Assembly (NCBI GenBank): GCA_017526585.1
Contig: JAFXRC010000013.1
Coordinates: 1-64,000 of the forward strand
Direction: 5' to 3'
DNA: 64,000 nucleotides
Source of the DNA: Fibrobacter sp.
GTDB lineage: Bacteria; Fibrobacterota; Fibrobacteria; Fibrobacterales; Fibrobacteraceae
The notes below the pieces were generated by a model. The model saw only the letters and a program-made list of their open reading frames with translations, had not been told where the DNA came from and made no database searches. This document shows, in pieces, positions 50,415-58,019 of this stretch (positions within the stretch are counted from its first letter, which is position 1; every line of letters starts with the position of its first letter). A program made the position numbers and the translations under genes.

Positions 50415-51086
50415 TTGGAAGCGGTAAACGAAATATCGGTCATCGAAGCCGCCATGGGCATCGTCTTCCGCGGAGGATGGGTGCTTGCCCCGATATTCAT
50501 ATTGGGGTGGTTCGGCTGGTTTCTGATGATTGAACGCTACTGCTACTACTTTATGCTCAAGGGCAAGTCGGTAAACGGTTTGGGTGGTTTCTGGCGCACG
50601 CTTTCGAAGAATGGCGAAGATGCTGCCTTCAAAAAGCTCGAACGCCGCCGCTATGGGTATTTTTACGCGCTTGCGTCCGATGTGCGCAACTACCGCGACC
50701 AAGGTCCCGTTGCCGTTCGCAATGCGATGGAAGAGACTCGTCACCGCATCTCGGTGAACTTGTCAAAGTCGCTGCGGACCATTTCGACTTGCGCCGCGAT
50801 TGCTCCGATGCTAGGTCTTTTGGGAACGGTGTCGGGCATGGTGCATACCTTCGAGACGATTCAGCTTTTTGGTTTTGGTAACCCGGTGCTTTTGGCCGAT
50901 GGCATCTCGGAAGCGCTCCTTACGACGCAGGCGGGACTCCTAGTGGCATTCCCGCTGATGCTTGCGTATAATTACTTGGCTGGCCGCGTAGCCGATGTCG
51001 AAGAACAGGCCTGGAGCGAAGCCCTGAAATTTGAATCTTATGTATTTTCGCCTTCTGAAGAGATTTCTTCCGCGGAGGAAAAATGA
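50415..51086 (+). CDS. exbB: ExbB-type proton channel subunit
   Basis: This is a 223-residue inner-membrane protein: transmembrane segment near residues 20-40 (GGWVLAPIFILGWFGWFLMI), a cytoplasmic loop, then the conserved ExbB/TolQ hairpin (ISTCAAIAPMLGLLGTVSGM and LLTTQAGLLVAFPLMLAYNYL) with the usual polar Thr residues in the pore. With ExbD it uses the proton gradient to energise TonB. The start codon is TTG immediately after the upstream stop, supported by AAGGA seven bases before. The 3' end overlaps exbD by four bases (ATGA), showing translational coupling. Confidence 0.93.
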   Translation: MEAVNEISVIEAAMGIVFRGGWVLAPIFILGWFGWFLMIERYCYYFMLKGKSVNGLGGFWRTLSKNGEDAAFKKLERRRYGYFYALASDVRNYRDQGPVAVRNAMEETRHRISVNLSKSLRTISTCAAIAPMLGLLGTVSGMVHTFETIQLFGFGNPVLLADGISEALLTTQAGLLVAFPLMLAYNYLAGRVADVEEQAWSEALKFESYVFSPSEEISSAEEK

Positions 51087-51487
51087 GTTTTATCCGTAAA
51101 CGATCCCATGATGCAGGAAAAATAGATGTGTCGCCGATGCTCGACATGGTGTTTATCCTGCTCATCTTCTTTATTGTGACTTCGACCTTTACCCGTGAAA
51201 CCGGCGTCGACGTGACGAAGCCCAAGGCAAGTTCTGCAAAGGAACTCGCCAAGGAAAGCATCTTGATTGGTGTTACGCGCCAGGGCACGATTCACATCAA
51301 CGAGACTCAGGTGAATCTTTCGACGCTGAACACGGTGCTGCGCCAGATGATGGCTGAAGCGCCGGATCGCCCGGTGATTATTGTGAGCGACCGTGATGCC
51401 CCCAACGGGGTCGTGGTGGATATTCTCGATGAATGCAACCTGGCAAAGGTTCGTAAAGTTTCCATTTCTGCGAATAAGGAAGAATAG
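51083..51487 (+). CDS. exbD: ExbD-type biopolymer transport protein
   Basis: This is a 134-residue protein: short cytoplasmic N-terminus, one transmembrane helix containing the essential proton-binding Asp (VSPMLDMVFILLIFFIVTS), then a periplasmic domain (ILIGVTRQGTIHINETQVN, RPVIIVSDRDAPNGVVVDILDECNLAKV) typical of ExbD/TolR. It works with ExbB, encoded just upstream with a four-base overlap. Length is standard. In TonB2 systems it sits between ExbB2 and TonB2, exactly as here. Confidence 0.95.
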   Translation: MSFIRKRSHDAGKIDVSPMLDMVFILLIFFIVTSTFTRETGVDVTKPKASSAKELAKESILIGVTRQGTIHINETQVNLSTLNTVLRQMMAEAPDRPVIIVSDRDAPNGVVVDILDECNLAKVRKVSISANKEE

Positions 51488-51498
51488 GCGCTGTTTCG

Positions 51499-52140
51499 AT
51501 GCTTGACTTCTTCGCAAAATATTTCCGGTTCCCGGTAGCGTTCGTGCTCTCCTTCGTGGTGAGCGCGGTGTTTTTCCTTGCAATTCCCGTCATCAACACG
51601 CTGTTCTTTGACAAGGGAGTCAAGGCGGAAAAGGAACTCGAAGCTGTGACCGAAGTCGAAGTGCTCGTGAGCGAGAAGAAACCCGAAGTCAAGCAGAAGG
51701 TGCTTAGGACGGTGATGAATCCGAACCCGTTCAAGATTTCGGCGAATATGGGGATGGCTCGCAGCCAGAATTTCCAGATGGACTTGTCGCTTGCGCGCGG
51801 TGCCGCCGGTGATGGCGTGGCTGTGGGGACGGGCTCGATGGAAAATGTCGTGTACGAGGCGGGCGAAGTGGATGAGCAGGCTCAGGTGCTGCGCGAAATT
51901 CAGCCGAAGTTCCCTGAGAAGGCGAAGCGCATGGGTGTTTCGGGCTACGTGAAGGTTTTGATTGTAATCGACGTGTATGGCGACGTGGCGCAGGCTCAGG
52001 TGCTGACGCAGGAACCGGCGGGCTATGGATTTGATAACGAAGCGTTGAAGGCTGTACGCCAGTGGAAGTTCAGCCCAGCGCATCTTGGGGGATTCCCCGT
52101 GGCGCAAAAGGCCACAAAGGAGTTCCGCTTTGTCAACTAG
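51499..52140 (+). CDS. tonB: TonB-type energy transducer
   Basis: This is a 213-residue protein: an N-terminal transmembrane anchor (PVAFVLSFVVSAVFFLAIPV), a Lys/Glu-rich periplasmic linker shorter and less proline-rich than E. coli TonB, and the C-terminal TonB fold (about residues 130-213: VLREIQPKFPEKAKRMGVSG, YVKVLIVIDVYGDVAQAQVL, ALKAVRQWKFSPA). It couples the ExbBD motor to TonB-dependent outer-membrane transporters. The short linker and operon place it in the TonB2 type. No TonB-dependent receptor is in the window. It ends inside the following TPR gene, whose TTG start at 52130 overlaps it. Confidence 0.92.
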   Translation: MLDFFAKYFRFPVAFVLSFVVSAVFFLAIPVINTLFFDKGVKAEKELEAVTEVEVLVSEKKPEVKQKVLRTVMNPNPFKISANMGMARSQNFQMDLSLARGAAGDGVAVGTGSMENVVYEAGEVDEQAQVLREIQPKFPEKAKRMGVSGYVKVLIVIDVYGDVAQAQVLTQEPAGYGFDNEALKAVRQWKFSPAHLGGFPVAQKATKEFRFVN

Positions 52141-53107
52141 GCTCTCCCTTGTTTTGTTGCTGATTCTTTCTGCGTTGCATGTTCACGCTGCTGAAGACTA
52201 TTTCTTCAAGGCGAATGAGCTTTACGACCAGGGAAAGTTCAAGGAAGCGGTGCCGCTGTACCGTGCAGCGATTGACGAAGGTCGCTACGAGCCTTTTGCG
52301 TGGTTCAACCTAGGAAACGCTATGGTGCAGCTCGACCGCAAGCAAGTCGCGATGGTTGCCTACAAGCGCACCGTTGAACTGTTGCCGAACTTTGAAAAGG
52401 CTTGGATGCTCCTGGGCGATTTGTATTATTTGGCAGGCGATGCGGGGGAAGCAATTGCCGCCTATAACCGCGCCATAGAACTCGGCGTTGAATCGGACCA
52501 TGTGCATTTTGCCTTGGCGGAATGCTTCTTGAAGGGCCGCGACTGGACGCTTGCGCAGAAGAACTTTGAGCGGGCTTTGCAGCTTAACCCCGACCGTATG
52601 GATGCGTGGTATGGCCTTGCCGAAGTCTACGAAAAACTGGGCGATTACGAATACGCCATCAAGACTCTTCAGAATGCGCTCCAGATGACGGCGACCGCAG
52701 GGGCCGATGTTCACTTTACCATGGCGTATTACTACCGCAGCATGGATTCCACGAGGCAGTCCCTGAATGAGATGGAAAACGGCATTCTGATGGACCCCGA
52801 AAATGTGTCGGCACGCCGCTATTTGGCGCAGATGTATGTGCAGAATAATTCTCCGTGGATGGCGATTTTCACACTCGAAGAAGGACTCCGCCACAAAAAG
52901 GGCAAGGCCGATTTGAACCTGGACCTGGGGCAGATTTACTTTACCCAGAAACGCTACGACGAAGCATTTGAATGCTATATGAAGGCTTGGCTTGCTGGGA
53001 ATTCGCAGGGGCGCATTGGTGCCGAAAACGTGGGCCATGTGTTCTCGAATGCGGGCGACACCGAAAAGGCGGAAAGCCTTTATAAGCGCATTCGCGAAAA
53101 GAAATAG
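52130..53107 (+). CDS. TPR-repeat protein of the TonB2-type operon
   Basis: This is a 325-residue exported protein with signal peptide (LSLVLLLILSALHVHA) and about eight tetratricopeptide repeats (YFFKANELYDQGKFKEAVPLY, AWFNLGNAMVQLDRKQVAM, AWMLLGDLYYLAGDAGEAIAAY, AWYGLAEVYEKLGDYEYAIKTL, LDLGQIYFTQKRYDEAFECY). A TPR protein ends TonB2 operons in Vibrio and is needed there for iron-complex transport. I chose the TTG at 52130 because AAAGGAG (52116-52122) lies seven bases before it and it places the signal peptide at the very N-terminus. It overlaps the tonB stop by 11 bases in another frame. Confidence 0.88.
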   Translation: MSTRLSLVLLLILSALHVHAAEDYFFKANELYDQGKFKEAVPLYRAAIDEGRYEPFAWFNLGNAMVQLDRKQVAMVAYKRTVELLPNFEKAWMLLGDLYYLAGDAGEAIAAYNRAIELGVESDHVHFALAECFLKGRDWTLAQKNFERALQLNPDRMDAWYGLAEVYEKLGDYEYAIKTLQNALQMTATAGADVHFTMAYYYRSMDSTRQSLNEMENGILMDPENVSARRYLAQMYVQNNSPWMAIFTLEEGLRHKKGKADLNLDLGQIYFTQKRYDEAFECYMKAWLAGNSQGRIGAENVGHVFSNAGDTEKAESLYKRIREKK

Positions 53108-53142
53108 ACTTGTTCGGGAGTCCTTTTTCTATCTTTGCCTAT

Positions 53143-54261
53143 ATGGCTAAAAAGAAAAAGGTATGGAAATCTCCTGCGATGGCTCAGGCGATGCGCAGCA
53201 AAGAAGACAAGCTCCGTGAAACGCTGACGCAGATTGTTAGCGGACAAAGCAGACTTTTACACCGCCCCGAAGATTTGTACGAGGCGATTGCAAACGGCAT
53301 TGACGATATCGAAAATTTCAAGAATCCGAAGGACCAGCTAGAACTTTTGGCGTGGACTTTGCGTGCCGATTTCCTCGCTTTTAAGGCGGATACCGACGAA
53401 GAAAAAGAATACTGGGATAGCCTTTTTTATGATGCGGGAACCTTCTTTGTGGAACTTGCATCGCAGTACGACGACAAGGACTACTTGGCGGACTTGGTTC
53501 ACGACCTGGCAATGCGCCACGTGGGTGGGGAAGGTCGTTCGGTCGTGTTCCTGAGCATCGAAGAATTCCTGCCGAAAGAACGTGCTCAGGCTCTGTTGGT
53601 GGAACTCATCAATAAAGTGACGGAAGTGAATCAGGGCAACCGCGAAGATATTCTCGATGCCATTTGTGACATGGCTGATTCTATCAAGGATGCCGCAAAT
53701 TTTGCGAAGGCGGCTCTGCTGAAAGACCCCGACAAGAGCAACGCAACGCTGATTGACATTGCCAATGCGCAGTTCATGGCTGGAAACATTGAACTGGCTA
53801 AGCAGTGGCTGGGCGATGTTCGAAACCCCGGTGCCGAAGATGAAGAGGCTTATCTGGATTTGCAGGCGGCGATTGCCGACAAGGAAGGTCGCAAGTCCGA
53901 CTGCATCAAAATTGCTCGCACCCTTTACGAGACTTTCCCCAAGGTGATGAACCTGGGGCGTTACGCGGCGTTCTTGCCCGATAACGAAGCGGACCAGGTT
54001 TTCAAGGAACACGAACGGTTCCGCAGCGGAAATACGGTGGATATCGAGTTCATGCAGCTGCTTGCCGCCATGAAGCGCTATGAGCGGCTTTCGGGCTACG
54101 TGGACCGCTTCGAAAAGGACCTGACGACGCTCGATGCCGAAGAACTGACTGCACTTGCCGATTCTTTGGAAAAAGACAACCAGAAGAAGCTTGCCGACCA
54201 CATCCGCGACTGGATAGTCGAAGAACCCGAAGACGCCCAAGCGTTCGATGATAAGGATTAA
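53143..54261 (+). CDS. Hypothetical alpha-helical protein (372 residues)
   Basis: This cytoplasmic-looking protein starts with a basic stretch (MAKKKKVWKSPAMAQAM) and is largely helical and acidic, with features of helical-repeat proteins (DLVHDLAMRHVGGEGRSVVF, LIDIANAQFMAGNIELAKQW, AEELTALADSLEKDNQKKLAD). I do not recognise a family; helical-repeat proteins of the DUF6880 kind are the closest impression, at low confidence. There is no signal or membrane segment. TATCTT lies 7 nt before the ATG at 53143 with no Shine-Dalgarno, the leaderless pattern. The SUMT-HemD gene begins six bases after its stop, so it may belong to the siroheme operon. Confidence 0.72.
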   Translation: MAKKKKVWKSPAMAQAMRSKEDKLRETLTQIVSGQSRLLHRPEDLYEAIANGIDDIENFKNPKDQLELLAWTLRADFLAFKADTDEEKEYWDSLFYDAGTFFVELASQYDDKDYLADLVHDLAMRHVGGEGRSVVFLSIEEFLPKERAQALLVELINKVTEVNQGNREDILDAICDMADSIKDAANFAKAALLKDPDKSNATLIDIANAQFMAGNIELAKQWLGDVRNPGAEDEEAYLDLQAAIADKEGRKSDCIKIARTLYETFPKVMNLGRYAAFLPDNEADQVFKEHERFRSGNTVDIEFMQLLAAMKRYERLSGYVDRFEKDLTTLDAEELTALADSLEKDNQKKLADHIRDWIVEEPEDAQAFDDKD

Positions 54262-54267
54262 GTTCTG

Positions 54268-55830
54268 ATGGCGAATTTTGGTCATGTTTACTTGATTGGT
54301 GCTGGTCCTGGCGATCCGGGACTTTTGACGATTCGCGGAAAAGAAATTCTGGAATGCGCCGACGTGGTGGTGTACGACCGCCTGGTTTCTCCGGCGATTC
54401 TTGGAATGTGTAACCCGAAAGCGAAAATGGTGGATGTCGGCAAGATGCCCACGCACCACAAGGTAAAGCAGTCCGAAATCAACAAGCTTCTGGTGCAGTT
54501 TGCGCAGGAATACCCGCAGGGCATTATTGCTCGCTTGAAGGGCGGCGATCCGTTCGTGTTCGGACGCGGCGGTGAAGAAGCCTTGGAACTGGTAGATGCC
54601 GGTGTGGAATTCGATGTGGTGCCGGGCATTACCTCGGCAATTTCAGTACCTGCCTACGCGGGCATTCCCGTTAGCCACCGTGGTATTGCTACAAGTTTCC
54701 ATATCATCACCGGTCATGAAAAGGCTGAATCGAACGGCGAACTTTCGCTTGATTTTGAAAATCTTGCGAAGTGCCAGGGCACGCTAATCTTCCTAATGGG
54801 CATTGCCAACATGGATTTCATCGCCCGCCGTCTCATGGAATGTGGCAAGGATCCTAAAACTCCGCTTGCCTTTATCGAGAAGGGAACAACCCCGTACCAG
54901 CGCACCGTCATGGCGACGCTTGAAACGGCGGGGGAGACGATTGTCCGCGAAAAGGTGACCGCACCTGCAATCACGATTATGGGTGGCGTCGTAGAGCTTG
55001 GCAAGACTCTCGCTTGGAAAAAGAATTTGCCGTTGTCGGGCAAGCGCTTGGTGGTGACCCGTGCAGCAAAGCAAGCGAGTGGTATTTCGGCTAGGCTTAC
55101 GGCTCTCGGTGCCGAAGTCATCGAAACTCCGATGATCGAAACGCGTGTGGTCGAAGGCTCGTTCAATTGGGATAATCTTGCGAACTTTGATCTGCTAGCC
55201 TTCACAAGTACAAACGGCGTTGAATCGTTCTTTACACAATTGCTCGCTTCTGGTAATGACATCCGCGTCCTTGCAGGCAAGAAAATTGCGAGTGTTGGTA
55301 AAATTACCGAGAAAAAATTGCTCGAATATGGTATCCGTTGCGATTACGTGCCCGAAGACCACACCGGCGAAGGCCTCGGAAAATTGCTTGCCGAAAAGTG
55401 CTCCGCGAGCGAACTGGACGAATCACGCATCCTCCTCTTGCAGGGGAACCTTGCCGATGAAACCTTGTTGAAACATTTGCCGAAGGCAACCCGCTGGGTT
55501 GTTTATGAAACGCTCCCGGTCGCTGAACTCCCTGAATGGAAGCGTGAAGCCGTCGAATGTGCCGATGCAGTTGTCTTCGCAAGCACCAGCGCCGTTGAGA
55601 ACTTTGTACAAGTCTCTCGTCTCCTCATAGAGGATAACTCTACTAAGGTGCTAAAGCACCAAGTATCGTTTATCTCGTCTTTCGTCTCGCGTCTAAGTTT
55701 CTGCATCGGTCGCATGACTGAAGCTGCTGCTCAGAAGCATGGCTTTGAAACGGTCATCTCCGACGAAACCACCATGGATTCGCTGGTGAAGAAAATTGTG
55801 GAATATTACTCGGCAGGGGAGCGCGCATAA
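54268..55830 (+). CDS. Fused uroporphyrinogen-III C-methyltransferase / uroporphyrinogen-III synthase
   Basis: This is a 520-residue bifunctional enzyme. Residues about 5-250 form the SAM-dependent SUMT domain (VYLIGAGPGDPGLLTIRG, ADVVVYDRLVSP, ARLKGGDPFVFGRGGEE, VVPGITSAISVPAYAGIPV, IIMGGVVELG), converting uroporphyrinogen III to precorrin-2. Residues about 262-520 are a HemD domain (KRLVVTRAAKQASGISARL, FTSTNGVESFF, FASTSAVENF), which cyclises hydroxymethylbilane. The HemD part has an unusual segment around 55625-55700 (IEDNSTKVLKHQVSFISSFV, then SRLS) between the two last motifs, possibly a repeat-derived insertion. AAGGA precedes the ATG. TAATG overlaps stop and start with the next gene, so the siroheme genes are coupled. 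Confidence 0.9.
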   Translation: MANFGHVYLIGAGPGDPGLLTIRGKEILECADVVVYDRLVSPAILGMCNPKAKMVDVGKMPTHHKVKQSEINKLLVQFAQEYPQGIIARLKGGDPFVFGRGGEEALELVDAGVEFDVVPGITSAISVPAYAGIPVSHRGIATSFHIITGHEKAESNGELSLDFENLAKCQGTLIFLMGIANMDFIARRLMECGKDPKTPLAFIEKGTTPYQRTVMATLETAGETIVREKVTAPAITIMGGVVELGKTLAWKKNLPLSGKRLVVTRAAKQASGISARLTALGAEVIETPMIETRVVEGSFNWDNLANFDLLAFTSTNGVESFFTQLLASGNDIRVLAGKKIASVGKITEKKLLEYGIRCDYVPEDHTGEGLGKLLAEKCSASELDESRILLLQGNLADETLLKHLPKATRWVVYETLPVAELPEWKREAVECADAVVFASTSAVENFVQVSRLLIEDNSTKVLKHQVSFISSFVSRLSFCIGRMTEAAAQKHGFETVISDETTMDSLVKKIVEYYSAGERA

Positions 55831-56738
55831 TGAAGGCGATTCTGATTATTGCGCATCATTGCATTTTGCCTGGGGCCTACAAGGGCTTTGAAGAAATTCT
55901 AGATAAGTTGCACCATGACATGCCGGGAACCCGCGTGGCGAGCACCAGCCTTTTGGATTTGGAAAATGACTTGCGCACGCTCCTGCGCGAAGATGTTGAA
56001 TCGGTGACGCTGCTTCCGTTCCTGCTTTTAAATGGGCAGCATGCCAAGAATGATGTGCCTCGTGTGGTAGCAAAATTGCAGGCGGAATTTCCGCAGATTC
56101 CAGTTTCCCTGTTGCCGTGCCTTGGCGATTGGAAGGAATTTACAAGCATGGTCGTCGCCGGCGTTCGCAGCGCCCAAAACAAACATGAACATGCCGTTGC
56201 GGGCGAAACCACGCAAACGGTCGCTTCGCAAAATCGTTCCCTCTTCTCCATCGAACTCAATCTCGAAGGCAGAAATGTACTTGTTGTCGGCGGTGGCCGC
56301 ATCGCGCTCCGCAAGGTGAAGACCCTTTTGCCCACAGGTGCCCGCATCACCGTAGTCGCCCCGCAGTTCGACCCCGAATTTTCGCATGTGATTGCGAGCG
56401 GAGCGGAGCAATCCATGGTTACGACGCTTCAGCGTCCCTACGCCACCGACGACCTTCGTGGAATCTTTATGGTGTTCATCTGCACCGACCAGCCTGCGGT
56501 AAATGCCCAGGTGTCTAACGAAGCTCGTGCTCGCCGAATCCTAGTGAACAATGCCTGCGACTATCTTGATGGCGACTTCATCGTTCCAGCACGCCTAGGC
56601 TTTGGTGAAAACATTGCCGTGACCGTTTCTACCCAAGGTCGCGCTCCCTCGTTGGCAAAAAAGCTCAAGCAAAAGATCCAGACGGAATGGGCGGAAGGTC
56701 TAAAACAGGTCGAAACGGACTTTTTGGCACAAAAATAG
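55830..56738 (+). CDS. Fused CbiX-like chelatase and precorrin-2 dehydrogenase (siroheme synthase)
   Basis: This is a 302-residue fusion. Residues 1-110 resemble CbiX/SirB class II chelatases (ILIIAHH with His9/His10, then LLPFLLLNGQHAKNDVPRVV with His71), likely inserting iron into sirohydrochlorin. Residues about 135-300 form a CysG/SirC-type NAD-dependent dehydrogenase: LNLEGRNVLVVGGGRIALRK, TLLPTGARITVVAPQF, LVNNACDYLDGDFIVPARLG, ITVSTQGRAPSLAKKLK (close to CysG). The dehydrogenase oxidises precorrin-2 to sirohydrochlorin. The linker (about 111-134) is flexible (HEHAVAGETTQTVASQNR). With the preceding SUMT-HemD this completes uroporphyrinogen III to siroheme in two genes. Confidence 0.85.
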   Translation: MKAILIIAHHCILPGAYKGFEEILDKLHHDMPGTRVASTSLLDLENDLRTLLREDVESVTLLPFLLLNGQHAKNDVPRVVAKLQAEFPQIPVSLLPCLGDWKEFTSMVVAGVRSAQNKHEHAVAGETTQTVASQNRSLFSIELNLEGRNVLVVGGGRIALRKVKTLLPTGARITVVAPQFDPEFSHVIASGAEQSMVTTLQRPYATDDLRGIFMVFICTDQPAVNAQVSNEARARRILVNNACDYLDGDFIVPARLGFGENIAVTVSTQGRAPSLAKKLKQKIQTEWAEGLKQVETDFLAQK

Positions 56739-56837
56739 GCGTGATTTTCGCCACATTTCGCTTTTTTTCACAAATTTTTATTGACTTTCGTAAAATATTA
56801 GGATATCTTTACAGAAAAGATACAAAAGAGGTTTATT

Positions 56838-57923
56838 ATGAAAAAAATCTTCCTGCTGGCTCTTGCCGCATCCTTGTCTCTCTTTGTCGCCTGCGGCGAC
56901 GATTCTAGCTCCCCATCGGGTGGTGGCTCGGGTACGGAACAGCTCTCCGAGGAATCGGTAAAGGCTTTCTTCCCGACGGGCTACAAGACCGAAGATGTCG
57001 TTGCCTGGTATGCCTCTGATGTCGAGACTATCAATGACGGTGACCAGAAGAAGATAATGGTCGACGCTGTTTACCTGTTCAAGGACGGCACCTTTATTGC
57101 GACCGAAAGCAAGCTGAAGGTCAAGTCAAACGGCGATAAGAAACTCTCGAATGGAATTGCTGCTAAGGGAACTTGGGCCGGCACTGTGGAAGATTACGCA
57201 AATGGAACTTTCACGGTTTCCTTTGATATGGAAGGCACGAATATGACGATGCCGCTTGAAGTCAAGAATGGTTCTTTGACGATAACTCCTCCCAGTGATG
57301 GTAGCTCCATGACTTTCAAGTTGCAGTCGTCTACGGTTCCTACTCCGACCGAAGCGGGTGAGACTGTCGAAAAGGCTGATTCCGGTTCCAATTCCTCTGG
57401 TGATGTTTGTTCCGTTACAACTTCGGGGAACTCTGTAACGATGACCGTCGATATGGACGGAGAACATGATGTGATGACTGCTACTCTTGATGGAGATCAA
57501 ATTATAGTTACTGTGAATGGAAAAACGCAAAATCAACCGAGTGAAGGGATGACTTTCGCCGACATGAAGCAGTCCGCTTATGAAACCTGTGAAGAATTGA
57601 ACAGTATAGCTAATGATAACGACTATGATTACGACGACGATTATGACTGGGATGACGACTATGACTATGACGAAGACGATGTTCCGTCCATCGAGGAAAT
57701 ATCCTGTGATGTTGAAACCACCGATAATTCCGTTACCATGATAACTTCTGTGGCTAGTTACACGAGTAAGACCACTTGGACTATTGATGGTGACTACATC
57801 ACTATCACTATGGATCCGGCAGAGATGGACGAAGACATAACCTACCCGAAGGGTGATCAGACTCTTGAATCCTTGAAAGCTACTGCAGAAGAAGCCTGCA
57901 AGGAATATGCCAATCTCTACTAG
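56838..57923 (+). CDS. Modular lipoprotein, domains A-B-B
   Basis: This is a 361-residue lipoprotein: signal ending SLSLFVAC (lipobox) then GDDSSSPSGGG. Domain A (about residues 40-165) begins AFFPTGYKTEDVVAWYASD and contains VYLFKDGTFI and GTWAGTVEDYANGT; it is shared with the next gene. Two copies of a smaller domain B follow, near 190-255 and 285-361 (a Cys early, D.V....TMTV or T.TIDGD, I.I..., a TYPKGDQT-like segment and a closing Cys: EEACKEYANLY). Between them is a strongly acidic Asp/Tyr tract (NDYDYDDDYDWDDDYDYDED), possibly calcium-binding. Domain B recurs in the gene at 60305. The function is unknown. A hairpin with a T tail follows. Confidence 0.82.
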   Translation: MKKIFLLALAASLSLFVACGDDSSSPSGGGSGTEQLSEESVKAFFPTGYKTEDVVAWYASDVETINDGDQKKIMVDAVYLFKDGTFIATESKLKVKSNGDKKLSNGIAAKGTWAGTVEDYANGTFTVSFDMEGTNMTMPLEVKNGSLTITPPSDGSSMTFKLQSSTVPTPTEAGETVEKADSGSNSSGDVCSVTTSGNSVTMTVDMDGEHDVMTATLDGDQIIVTVNGKTQNQPSEGMTFADMKQSAYETCEELNSIANDNDYDYDDDYDWDDDYDYDEDDVPSIEEISCDVETTDNSVTMITSVASYTSKTTWTIDGDYITITMDPAEMDEDITYPKGDQTLESLKATAEEACKEYANLY

Positions 57924-57948
57924 TCGTTTCAAAAAAGGAATTTGTTTA

Positions 57949-57980
57949 TGAAAAGTCCAGCCGACGTGCTGGATTTTTTC
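57949..57980 (+). terminator. Hairpin terminator after the A-B-B lipoprotein
   Basis: AAAGTCCAGC pairs with GCTGGATTTT around CGACGT, followed by more T. It precedes the promoter or leader of the next gene. Confidence 0.7.
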
Positions 57981-58019
57981 CTAAAGACAAAACTTCACAA
58001 ACAGAATAAGGAGTTGGAT

